A stretch of 8,906 nt of DNA from an uncultured Prevotellaceae bacterium (GTDB lineage: Bacteria > Bacteroidota > Bacteroidia > Bacteroidales > Bacteroidaceae): NCBI GenBank assembly GCA_945486445.1, contig CALYTD010000032.1, forward strand, positions 1-8,906. The letters run 5' to 3'. The notes under the pieces were generated by a model. It did not search any database. It was given only the letters and a program-made list of their open reading frames with translations, and was not told where the DNA came from. The stretch's first letter is position 1, and every line of letters starts with the position of its first letter. Of the stretch, positions 1-5,837 are shown one piece after another. The position numbers and the translations under genes are program-made.

Positions 1-27
1 ACGTATAACGCACTTAATACTCGTCTG

Positions 28-909
28 TCAGTTTACCAACTCTATGCCCTTTTCGGTTATTATGATGAGCCTCTGTCGGTACAGTTCCCCTACCGCCTGC
101 TTGTATGTCCTCTTGCTTACTCCAAACTGGTCACGTATCTCTGCTGCGTCACTCTTGTCCCCCAAGCGGCAGCGTCCGCCCTGTGTCTGAAGATACCTCA
201 GCAGTTTTTGCGAGAAGTCCACGGCGTGTTCATGTCCGCCCTTTTGTAACTTCACGTCTATCTTACCGTCTGGTCGCACGTTTGAAACATATCCCTTCAC
301 GCGGTCTCCGGTGTGGAGGTTGCGGAATATCTGCGTGTCATACAGCAGTCCCGCATATGCATTGTCTATTATTACCTTAAATCCCAGATCCGTTTTCTGC
401 CATACCAGCAGGTCAACCTCATCGTCAACCTTATACGGCACGGGCTCTCCATGGTTGCCCTTGTTGTCGGTCCACGTCCTGACAAGGTATTTCTCCACCT
501 TCGCTGATGCCACTATGCGGTAACTATCCTCGTCTATATGCACGTGTACTATGTACGACCGTCCTTTCTCCATGCGCTTCTTCTGCTCACGGAAGGGACA
601 GAAAAGGTCTTTCATCAGCCCCCAGTCAAGGAACGCGCCATACTCGTTCACCCACGCAACTTCAAGGTATGCGAAGTCTCCCACCATCGCCTTGGGCTCT
701 AATGTGGTTGCAATAAGTCGTTCCTCGTTATCAAGATACAGGAACACCTCTATCTCATCGCCCACCTTCAGGTCCTCTGGCACATAGCGTTCGGGCAGTA
801 ATATCTTGCCTTCATAGCCTCCGCCCTCAAGATACATGCCGAAATCTACGCGCCATGCGGCCTTCAACACGTTCTTTTTGCCTAATTGTAATCTTTTGCT
901 GCCACTCAT
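28..909 (-). CDS. cvfB: CvfB/YitL-like S1 RNA-binding protein
   Basis: A 293-residue cytoplasmic protein with the layout of the CvfB/YitL family: three S1-like OB folds followed by a winged helix. Seen in the sequence: a first S1-like unit at about residues 7-70 (LGKKNVLKAA, VDFGMYLEGG, ILLPERYVP, GDEIEVFLYLD, RLIATT); a second at about 73-138 (VGDFAYLEV, VNEYGAFLDWGLMKDLFCPF, RIVAS); a third at about 158-222 (VDDEVDLLV, GFKVIIDNAYAGLLY, GDRVKGYV, DGKIDVKL); and a C-terminal helix-turn-helix-like region at about 250-293 (SDAAEIRDQFGVSKRTYKQA then LYRQRLIIITEKGIELV). The length is normal for the family. Family members bind RNA, and CvfB of Staphylococcus affects virulence gene expression; the target here is unknown. 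It starts 50 bp after the lolD stop with no promoter match between, so it is probably the second gene of that transcript. The ATG chosen lies directly before the conserved start of the first domain. Confidence 0.88.
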   Translation of the reverse strand: MSGSKRLQLGKKNVLKAAWRVDFGMYLEGGGYEGKILLPERYVPEDLKVGDEIEVFLYLDNEERLIATTLEPKAMVGDFAYLEVAWVNEYGAFLDWGLMKDLFCPFREQKKRMEKGRSYIVHVHIDEDSYRIVASAKVEKYLVRTWTDNKGNHGEPVPYKVDDEVDLLVWQKTDLGFKVIIDNAYAGLLYDTQIFRNLHTGDRVKGYVSNVRPDGKIDVKLQKGGHEHAVDFSQKLLRYLQTQGGRCRLGDKSDAAEIRDQFGVSKRTYKQAVGELYRQRLIIITEKGIELVN

Positions 910-959
910 TTTGCTTTGCTTGTATGCTTGTTTGATAGTTTGGCTGTACAGTCATCAGA

Positions 960-1664
960 CTATTGTTCTAAGGGATTTGTCTCCTGCATATCCTCTGATT
1001 CCTTCTCTGCCATATTCTGAATCTGCCCGTCAACGATGTGTATTGTCCTGTCAGTAATGGCCGCCAGTTCCTCGTCGTGTGTCACAATGACGAATGTCTG
1101 GCCAAACTTCTCCCTCAAATCAAAGAACAGTTGGTGCAGTTCCTGCTTGTTTTTGGAGTCTAAAGAGCCTGAGGGCTCGTCCGCAAACACCACTGCCGGG
1201 TTGTTAACCAATGCCCTTGCCACTGCTATTCGCTGTTTCTCGCCTCCTGACAGTTCCGCAGGCTTATGCCCGGCACGTTGCTCCAAGCCGAGGAACGTGA
1301 GCAGTTCCCGCACCCGTTGCTTTGCCACGCTGCGTTTCTCGCCTGCTATCAGCGCCGGTATCATTATGTTTTCCTCGGCGGTAAACTCTGGCAACAGCTG
1401 GTGAAACTGGAACACAAAGCCGATGTTACGGTTGCGATAGTCCGCGAGTTTGTTGTATGACAGGCTGGTAACGTCCACCCCGTTTATCTCTACCGTGCCC
1501 GTATCTGCCTTGTCCAGAGTGCCCATTATCTGTAAAAGGGTGGTCTTTCCCGCACCGCTGGGCCCCACGATGCTTACCACCTCGCCCTTTGCTATGTGCA
1601 GGTCTATACCTTTCAGCACCTGTAAAGAGCCAAAGGCCTTTGTTATATTCTTTACTTCTATCAT
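960..1664 (-). CDS. lolD: LolD-type ABC transporter ATP-binding protein
   Basis: A 234-residue ABC ATPase. It hydrolyses ATP on the cytoplasmic face of the inner membrane to drive a permease; in LolCDE that means releasing lipoproteins to the periplasmic carrier. Motifs seen: Walker A GPSGAGKT (34-41), Q-loop in [12 protein letters not shown] (Q86), signature LSGGE (138-142), Walker B VVFADE (158-163), D-loop GSLD, and switch histidine in VTHDE (H196). The [17 protein letters not shown] stretch is characteristic of the LolD/MacB/FtsE-like branch. The permease genes are not in the window, so a MacB-type export role cannot be excluded. Start choice: the frame stays open upstream to 1829, but the M at 1664 begins the conserved [12 protein letters not shown] and a full promoter lies at 1669-1699, inside the would-be extension. 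The acidic tail ([13 protein letters not shown]) is unconserved. The gene is followed 50 bp later by the S1 protein gene. Confidence 0.85.
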   Translation of the reverse strand: MIEVKNITKAFGSLQVLKGIDLHIAKGEVVSIVGPSGAGKTTLLQIMGTLDKADTGTVEINGVDVTSLSYNKLADYRNRNIGFVFQFHQLLPEFTAEENIMIPALIAGEKRSVAKQRVRELLTFLGLEQRAGHKPAELSGGEKQRIAVARALVNNPAVVFADEPSGSLDSKNKQELHQLFFDLREKFGQTFVIVTHDEELAAITDRTIHIVDGQIQNMAEKESEDMQETNPLEQ

Positions 1665-1668
1665 GCTA

Positions 1669-1699
1669 CAAAGGTACTCATTTTTGCTGAAACAGCCAA
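1669..1699 (-). promoter_or_regulatory. Bacteroidetes-type promoter of lolD (leaderless)
   Basis: On the minus strand TTG (1699-1697), exactly 20 bp, then TACCTTTG (1676-1669). This matches the Bacteroidetes primary sigma consensus TTG-N19-21-TAnnTTTG fully. Only 4 nt separate the final G of the -7 element from the lolD ATG at 1664, so transcription should start at or next to the start codon. Confidence 0.75.
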
Positions 1700-1700
1700 G

Positions 1701-1730
1701 AAAAAGGTGGGTTAAATCCTTGTCTCCCAC
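1701..1730 (-). terminator. Weak terminator-like hairpin upstream of lolD
   Basis: Read on the minus strand, GTGGG (1730-1726) can pair with CCCAC (1711-1707) around a 14-nt loop. One C and a run of five T (1705-1701) follow. It could end transcripts arriving from the heme operon just before the lolD promoter. The stem is short and the loop large, so this is tentative. Confidence 0.25.
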
Positions 1731-1746
1731 GGTTATTACAGTCAGT

Positions 1747-1769
1747 GACAGGCGGTAACGCTGCCTGTC
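1747..1769. repeat. 7-bp inverted repeat (hairpin)
   Basis: GACAGGC (1747-1753) and GCCTGTC (1763-1769) are perfect inverted copies around a 9-nt loop. No T-run follows on either strand, so a classical terminator is not supported. It sits next to the short repeat copies at 1778-1859 and could be part of the same element or an RNA processing stem. Confidence 0.4.
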
Positions 1770-1777
1770 GTTTTGCG

Positions 1778-1794
1778 AACAGGTGCTGACTACA
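1778..1794 (-). repeat. Inverted third copy of the short repeat
   Basis: AACAGGTGCTGA (1778-1789) followed by CTACA is the reverse complement of the unit repeated at 1818-1859: 15 of 17 positions agree over AACAGGTGCTGAnnACA. With the first tandem copy it could form a 12-bp stem around a loop of about 34 nt. Confidence 0.6.
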
Positions 1795-1817
1795 TGGTAA
1801 AAGAGGCCTGATTGCAA

Positions 1818-1859
1818 TGTTATCAGCACCTGTTTACCGTGTTATCAGCACCTGTTTAC
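1818..1859 (+). repeat. Tandem 20-bp repeat with 22-bp period
   Basis: The unit TGTTATCAGCACCTGTTTAC occurs exactly at 1818-1837 and again at 1840-1859, with a 2-nt spacer (CG). A decayed third start, GTTAT, lies at 1863-1867, again 22 bp on. The array lies between the end of the heme operon and lolD and is not coding. Period and orientation suggest a protein-binding array or a dispersed intergenic repeat; the sequence alone does not decide. Confidence 0.85.
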
Positions 1860-1863
1860 TGAG

Positions 1864-1974
1864 TTATAACAAGTCCCGCAGACGCTTCTGTGTGCGTCCA
1901 TATTTGGTAATCTGTGATTCTCCTGTGGCGGTATCATGCCTTGCGGCACTGCCGTCGGCACAGATGTCGCACCG
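1864..1974 (-). other. Open +1 frame overlapping the ygbA 3' end
   Basis: After a TGA at 1977-1975 this frame is open for 36 codons to a TAA at 1866-1864. It overlaps the last 13 codons and stop of ygbA and has no ATG. Its product has an ordinary protein-like composition and ends ITKYGRTQKRLRDLL, whereas the ygbA frame over the shared stretch gives a Cys/Arg-rich tail (CRRQCRKA), as out-of-frame translation often does. It may be the true C-terminus of ygbA displaced by a one-base frameshift, or a chance open frame. Confidence 0.3.
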
Positions 1975-2260
1975 TCATAAGCGGATTATAGAACAGCATC
2001 CACGGTCCGCTGTGACGCATTACCTGCGCTATCGCCCTGCGCTTGTCTGGTTTGTAACAGTGTACGGGACAGTTCACGCAGGCTGGTTTGCCCTCTCCGA
2101 ACTTACAACGTGACAGCCTCAGCAGGGCATAGTCCAGCAGTTCCTGGCACTCCTGGCACAGGGTGCCCTCGCCTTCACTGCCTTTGTGGCTGTGCTTGTG
2201 CTGGCAATATATCTCTATCATACGCCTTACCGTGCGCTGCTCGTGTTCTATCCTTGTCAT
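1934..2260 (-). CDS. ygbA: YgbA-family Cys-rich protein (nitrous oxide-stimulated promoter family)
   Basis: A 108-residue soluble cysteine-rich protein of the YgbA family, annotated as nitrous oxide-stimulated promoter family. Recognisable features: RIEHEQRTVRRMIEIYC at the N-terminus, Cys19, a CxxC at 35-38 (LCQECQELLDYALLRL), C52 in RCKFGEG, a cluster C61-x2-C64-x3-C68 (CVNCPVHCYKPDKR), and VMRHSGPWMLFYNPLM. The many cysteines suggest metal or Fe-S binding. In enterobacteria ygbA is controlled by the NO sensor NsrR and contributes to recovery from nitrosative stress; its biochemistry is not settled. The ATG at 2260 follows the receptor stop (2267-2269) by 6 bp, so it is almost certainly the last gene of the heme operon. 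The final residues (CRRQCRKA) look out of frame; see the open frame at 1864-1974. Confidence 0.85.
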   Translation of the reverse strand: MTRIEHEQRTVRRMIEIYCQHKHSHKGSEGEGTLCQECQELLDYALLRLSRCKFGEGKPACVNCPVHCYKPDKRRAIAQVMRHSGPWMLFYNPLMTVRHLCRRQCRKA

Positions 2261-2266
2261 CTGCCG

Positions 2267-4261
2267 TTATAATATTTTGTCTACATCCATGCTCACCCCC
2301 ACCATAAGGTTTACGCCCAGCGTCACTGGAGAGTTGTAGTAATATGTCCGTGGAGCGTAGTTAAAGATGTTGTCCACGGCGATGTTTACCCTCAACCCCT
2401 CCTTAATGCGGTTTGTCAACTGCACCTTCCAGATGCTGTAAGCGGGGTTATGCGCCTCGTATGGGGTGTAGGGGTAGTCCAACTCTATGCAGGAATATCT
2501 CACGGCAGAGAGCACACGCCCTGTCAGCGCTATGTTGACGCCGTACCACTTGTTCCACTGCTTGTCCCAGTCCACGCTCACATTCAGTGCGTACGGTCGT
2601 GCGGGGCAGTATGGTGTTGCCTCAATGCCCTTCACCTCCTCATGTGTATAGCAGTAGGCCAGTCGTGCTCCGAGCAGTGAGGCGTCAGCCATCAGCCACT
2701 TGGCCTGTGCCGTTGCCTCAACGCCGAACACGCGCAGGTTTTCTAAATTGATATACTGCACGTAGTGATACGTGGGGTTGTCTGACAAGGTCAGGGGTGC
2801 GGAGGTGGATATCTTGTTACGCACAATGCTGTGATTGGCAGACAGTGTGACGTTATACCGCTGCCAGGAGTATTCTGCACTGGCGTTGAACGTGTGCGAA
2901 TACTCTGACTTCAGGTCCTCATTGCCATGTATCCAGAATACGCCCGACGCATCAAAGCGCATATATCTCTCCTTCAACGTTGGAGAACGGAAGCCTCCGG
3001 CATAGCCCGTGCGCAGCGTGAAGTCGCCGTAACGGTATCTTACGCCCAGTTTACTTGTAAAGTCGCAGTCGCTATTGTCAGAGAAATAGTCCAGTCGCCC
3101 GGCTGCCACGACTTCCCAATGGCTGTTGAAATTATGGTCATACTGCGTGAAGACGTCGCAGGAGTGTTGCTTCCTCGCACCGTCAGTGAACTGATATGTG
3201 TCGAGAAAGTCACGCATATAGTCTCCTCCTACGGTCAGCATATTCGCCTCAGCAAAGCGATGTGTGTACAGCAGTCGTGTGGTGTGCTGCACGTTGCGGT
3301 AGTCCCTCACGTCGAGGTCACGCTGCACTAAGTAGTCAGACTTGTCATACTGGTCAAAGTTGTAACTAACCTCCACGTTGTCCCTGCTGCCTATGCGCCA
3401 CTCGCCCTTTATCCCTCCGGAGAAGTCGCGGTAGCGGTCTGGCGCGTCAACGTTATACTGTCGTTCCTTGAAATAGTAACCGGCATGGGCCGAGAACTTC
3501 ATATTCTCAGTAGGATTATATACCAGCCTGTCGGTAATGTTCCATGTCCTGCCGCCATACACGGTGCGGAAGTCGCAGTCATCCTTTGTGTTATAGCACA
3601 GGTTATAGGTGTCAATGTAGGTGTGCATCACGTCAATCATATTGCTCACCCTACCCTGTCTCAGTCCCAGCGTGCCGCCATAGCGTTGCTCTTTATGGTC
3701 TGCCAGACGGGCGTTGAGGTTCAGTGTCCACGGCTGTTGCACCTCTTTGGTGATGATATTTATCACTCCTCCTGCGGCGTTTGAGCCATATAGCGCAGAG
3801 GCAGCACCCTTTATTATCTCTATTCGTTGCACGTTCTGCATGGTGAGGCGGGCAAAGTCCGTGTTCTCCATGGTCTCACCAGCCAGGCGTTCGCCGTTGA
3901 GCAGTACGAGAACGTTTTTCCCCGCAAAGCCAGAAAAGTTCATGTTGGGCTGCTGACTCATGGCGTATGAAAACTCAACACCTGGCATCACCTGCTGCAA
4001 GAGATCCTTAATGTCTGTTGCATCACTCTTTCTTATCTCCTCTTCCGTTATCAGGCGTGTCAGTATGGGCACGTCTTTCAGCGACTTTGGCGTGCGTGTA
4101 CCCGTCACAACGACATCGTCAAGATTGAACAGGCGGTCTGTATCACCGTCTGTCTCCATCGTCTTCTCCACACCTTCCGCAGCCACCACGGGCATGGCGA
4201 GGCATAAAGTCAGAAGCAGGGACAAAGCCCTATACACCTTATTATATATATATATGCTCAT
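2267..4261 (-). CDS. hmuR: TonB-dependent heme receptor, HmuR-like
   Basis: A 664-residue outer-membrane receptor that imports a ligand, here probably heme, using energy from TonB-ExbBD. Seen: signal peptide at 1-28 (hydrophobic 12-27, VVAAEG); TonB box DDVVVTGTR (48-56); plug at about 60-172 (VLVLLNGERLAG, VQRIEIIKGAASALYGSNAA, GGVINIITK); then a beta-barrel to the end, ending in typical last strands (LRVNIAVDNIFNY, GVNLMVGVSMDV). FRSP (424-427) and NEDL (447-450), with His445 just before, correspond to the YRAP and NPDL heme-receptor motifs of Porphyromonas HmuR. There is no N-terminal carboxypeptidase-like domain, unlike SusC proteins. No His is present in the plug, and the C-terminus (DKIL) lacks the usual terminal aromatic residue. 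The gene starts 15 bp after the hmuY stop. The ligand is inferred from motifs and from the HmuY gene next to it. Confidence 0.88.
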   Translation of the reverse strand: MSIYIYNKVYRALSLLLTLCLAMPVVAAEGVEKTMETDGDTDRLFNLDDVVVTGTRTPKSLKDVPILTRLITEEEIRKSDATDIKDLLQQVMPGVEFSYAMSQQPNMNFSGFAGKNVLVLLNGERLAGETMENTDFARLTMQNVQRIEIIKGAASALYGSNAAGGVINIITKEVQQPWTLNLNARLADHKEQRYGGTLGLRQGRVSNMIDVMHTYIDTYNLCYNTKDDCDFRTVYGGRTWNITDRLVYNPTENMKFSAHAGYYFKERQYNVDAPDRYRDFSGGIKGEWRIGSRDNVEVSYNFDQYDKSDYLVQRDLDVRDYRNVQHTTRLLYTHRFAEANMLTVGGDYMRDFLDTYQFTDGARKQHSCDVFTQYDHNFNSHWEVVAAGRLDYFSDNSDCDFTSKLGVRYRYGDFTLRTGYAGGFRSPTLKERYMRFDASGVFWIHGNEDLKSEYSHTFNASAEYSWQRYNVTLSANHSIVRNKISTSAPLTLSDNPTYHYVQYINLENLRVFGVEATAQAKWLMADASLLGARLAYCYTHEEVKGIEATPYCPARPYALNVSVDWDKQWNKWYGVNIALTGRVLSAVRYSCIELDYPYTPYEAHNPAYSIWKVQLTNRIKEGLRVNIAVDNIFNYAPRTYYYNSPVTLGVNLMVGVSMDVDKIL
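4243..4255. repeat. TA dinucleotide run in hmuR codons 3-7
   Basis: Six TA units plus a T lie directly after the start of the receptor gene, encoding part of SIYIY. A 2-bp slip here would shift the frame of the whole gene. hmuY carries a similar run at 4994-5004. Confidence 0.6.
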
Positions 4262-4276
4262 CTTCTTGTTGTGTTT

Positions 4277-5020
4277 CTAATACGGATACTTCACGTCTAT
4301 GGTGAGAAAACCCTTTGTCCCCCTGTCACTCATATAGTCTATAAGACGCAATGCAGCACAGGTGCCATCCTTCATGCGCAGCAAATACACTCGCTGCGAG
4401 GCAGAATAGACTGGCGGAGGCGCACTGAAATCCATGGTAACCCAACGGCTCAGCACCGTGTTGACCATACTGCTGGTGTACCAAACATTATATGACATCA
4501 TATTAGTGAGGTCAACGATACACTGGTTGGTGCGCCACTCGTCAGGCGTGAAAGTTGCCTCCTTGAAGGCATCACTCGTTGCGGGCAACTCGTCAATGGA
4601 CGAGTAATTGGTCTCCAAGGCCATACCGCCGTTTGTCTTAACGTCAAAATGATGTATGGCAATGTCCCAGTCATCAGCGTCTCGCTGCGTATCTACCTTC
4701 ACACTCTGCTGCTCGGTATATACAGAACCGTGTACATTGTAGTACGTCCACTGCGACCTGCCATCCCATTCGCCCGTCAGCGTTGTTGCTATTGGCAACG
4801 TCTCTACCGTCCTGTTGTGCAGGTTTATGTAGTGCCAGTGCTCATAACTGCGCGCATCAAGCGTCATTGTGAAGCGTGTAGCGTCCTCCGCCGACTGGAA
4901 ACCGTCCTGCTGTTCCTCGTCAGACAGGGCCTCATCATACAGTCCGTCAAAAGCACCGTTGCAGCCTTGAAGCACAAGTGCAAACAGAAGTGTTATATAT
5001 ATATGTATCCTTTTAATCAT
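4277..5020 (-). CDS. hmuY: HmuY-family heme-binding lipoprotein
   Basis: A 247-residue lipoprotein of the HmuY family, which captures heme outside the cell and hands it to the partner TonB-dependent receptor. Seen: a basic N-terminus and hydrophobic stretch (5-17) ending in lipobox LQGC with lipidated Cys20; an acidic linker (DEALSDEEQQDG); then the HmuY beta-fold with the family hallmarks HWHYINLHNRTVE (61-73), WTYYNVHG (91-98) and DWDIAIHHFDVKTNGG (117-132), which corresponds to the most conserved HmuY segment. The end (KGFLTIDVKYPY) is a final strand. In P. gingivalis HmuY heme iron is held by two His in loops after this segment. Here no His occurs after residue 124; Met133 and Met174/175 are possible substitutes, as in the methionine-ligating homologues (inference). 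ATG overlaps the previous stop (ATGA), implying translational coupling. The family call is firm; the ligand geometry is not. Confidence 0.88.
   Translation of the reverse strand: MIKRIHIYITLLFALVLQGCNGAFDGLYDEALSDEEQQDGFQSAEDATRFTMTLDARSYEHWHYINLHNRTVETLPIATTLTGEWDGRSQWTYYNVHGSVYTEQQSVKVDTQRDADDWDIAIHHFDVKTNGGMALETNYSSIDELPATSDAFKEATFTPDEWRTNQCIVDLTNMMSYNVWYTSSMVNTVLSRWVTMDFSAPPPVYSASQRVYLLRMKDGTCAALRLIDYMSDRGTKGFLTIDVKYPY
4994..5004. repeat. TA dinucleotide run in hmuY signal peptide codons
   Basis: Five TA units plus a T encode part of HIYIT (residues 6-10) at the start of hmuY. Like the run in hmuR it is close to the start codon. It is short and may only reflect low GC in the initiation region. 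Confidence 0.5.
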
Positions 5021-5565
5021 TTTCTCACAGCCTCCAATTCGCTATGGCACAGAAATGGCATCGTGCCCGGCTTATAGTCCATTATCATCGTTATGCCACC
5101 AGTAGCAGAAAACGTGCCTTGCAGCGCCCCCTGAACGAGGTATGAACCTGCCTCAACCTCGAAATTCTCCCTGAAAAACATTCCGTTACCATTAGGATAG
5201 AAGGCATACTGCACAGAGTCTATCGTCATTTCACCTATTGTTATCACCCTGTTTCCTGCCGCGGGAATGGTAATATTGAAACCTCCCAGCACCAGAGTGG
5301 CATAACCTGAACTCTTGTCCGTCATGCCCTTAAACTGCATAAAGTCAGTATTAGTAACAGGACCCATTACTGACGCCATAGCGGGAACGCTCGTTGTCAA
5401 CGTTCCCTCGAAGTAAAGCGAGTCGTCAAACTGCTCCTTCTCCAGAGCAACCTCTTTCTCCACAATCACTATCTCCGCCTCAGGAGCATGAACATTATCC
5501 TGCGTACATGCGCAGAAAATTCCCGACGCCAAAGTCAATCCATTTAATAATAGAATACGTTTCAT
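5017..5565 (-). CDS. Lipoprotein, possibly calycin-like beta-barrel, first gene of heme operon
   Basis: A 182-residue putative lipoprotein. The N-terminus (MKRILLLNGLTLASGIFCAC) is a signal peptide with lipobox-like FCAC, giving Cys20 as the lipidated residue. Residues 23-48 form an acidic, Glu/Val-rich linker. The rest (about 49-176) alternates hydrophobic residues as an all-beta domain: YFEGTLTT, SGYATLVLGGFNITIP, NRVITIGEMTIDSVQYAFY, GSYLVQGALQGTF, ITMIMDYKPGTMPF. This resembles the calycin-like domain lipoproteins of Bacteroidales, but that call is by general resemblance only. No catalytic motif is visible. It is the first gene after the operon promoter and its TGA overlaps the hmuY ATG (5017-5020), so it is probably made together with HmuY and may help bind or relay heme at the surface. 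The start at 5565 lies about 30 bp after the predicted transcription start. Confidence 0.8.
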   Translation of the reverse strand: MKRILLLNGLTLASGIFCACTQDNVHAPEAEIVIVEKEVALEKEQFDDSLYFEGTLTTSVPAMASVMGPVTNTDFMQFKGMTDKSSGYATLVLGGFNITIPAAGNRVITIGEMTIDSVQYAFYPNGNGMFFRENFEVEAGSYLVQGALQGTFSATGGITMIMDYKPGTMPFLCHSELEAVRK

Positions 5566-5598
5566 CTATTCTTTGCGTTTTATTAATAATTTCGAGTG

Positions 5599-5629
5599 CA
5601 AAATTACGGCTTTTTTTATTATCTCACAA
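5599..5629 (-). promoter_or_regulatory. Promoter of the heme (hmu) operon
   Basis: On the minus strand TTG (5629-5627), 20 bp, TAATTTTG (5606-5599): a full match to the Bacteroidetes consensus. The predicted start at about 5592-5595 leaves a leader of about 27-30 nt before the ATG at 5565. The near-palindrome ATTAT-CTC-ACAAT (5618-5630, 4 of 5 pairs) overlaps the -33 element and could be an operator for an iron- or heme-responsive regulator, but it is short and matches no box I can name. Confidence 0.75.
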
Positions 5630-5703
5630 TACTCATAAATAAGGATTTTCAATACTAAAACATGCTGAAAAAGAGCACAAAAAGCAGAGACTTAACGTCA
5701 AAA

Positions 5704-5745
5704 TTACGATAAGAAAACAAGGTGTTTATATCGTAAAAGATACGA
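5704..5745. repeat. Inverted repeats between the two promoters
   Basis: TTACGATA (5704-5711) and TATCGTAA (5729-5736) are perfect 8-bp inverted copies 17 nt apart. The second also overlaps a 5-5-5 palindrome, TCGTA-AAAGA-TACGA (5731-5745). The cluster lies about 75 bp upstream of the hmu -33 element and about 57 bp upstream of the xyl -33 element. It may be a binding site for an activator or a regulator serving both operons. Confidence 0.45.
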
Positions 5746-5771
5746 AAAGTAACCTTTTGAGGATAAAAACG

Positions 5772-5789
5772 TTATTTTTATGAAAATAA
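5772..5789. promoter_or_regulatory. Palindrome upstream of the xyl promoter
   Basis: TTATTTTTATGAAAATAA is a 7-4-7 perfect inverted repeat ending 12 bp before the -33 TTG of the xyl promoter. The right arm continues into AAATAATTC (5784-5792), which recurs at 5843-5851 inside the palindrome at the transcription start. It may be a second XylR site or chance in AT-rich DNA. Confidence 0.35.
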
Positions 5790-5801
5790 TTCGTTTTTTA
5801 T

Positions 5802-5832
5802 TTGGCGGTTTCTACAAAAATTATTACTTTTG
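5802..5832 (+). promoter_or_regulatory. Promoter of the xylRBA operon
   Basis: TTG (5802-5804, within TTTG), 20 bp, TACTTTTG (5825-5832): a full match to TTG-N19-21-TAnnTTTG. The predicted start is about 5837-5840, giving a leader of about 60 nt before xylR at 5900. Confidence 0.8.
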
Positions 5833-5837
5833 CATCA

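Noticed and set aside
1665..1829. A 55-codon upstream extension of the lolD frame starting at 1829
   Set aside because: It runs through the 1778-1829 repeat area and through the complete lolD promoter at 1669-1699, has no ABC-family similarity, and the family N-terminus begins at the ATG at 1664.
1818..1859. The tandem repeat as a CRISPR array
   Set aside because: Spacers would be 2 nt long and there are only two full copies; no cas gene is present.
1881..1898. GACGC/GCGTC hairpin after ygbA as a terminator
   Set aside because: The stem is 5 bp with an 8-nt loop and no T-run follows on the minus strand.
2927..3331. Plus-strand open frame of 134 codons inside the receptor gene
   Set aside because: It is antisense to a receptor with strong TonB-dependent family motifs, shows no recognisable domain, and is best explained by codon composition of the real gene.
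4649..5077. Plus-strand open frame of 142 codons opposite hmuY
   Set aside because: It is antisense to a clear HmuY gene and resembles no known protein family.
5618..5630. A Fur box at the hmu promoter
   Set aside because: The near-palindrome ATTAT-CTC-ACAAT is short and imperfect and does not reproduce repeated GATAAT units; only an unnamed operator candidate is supportable.
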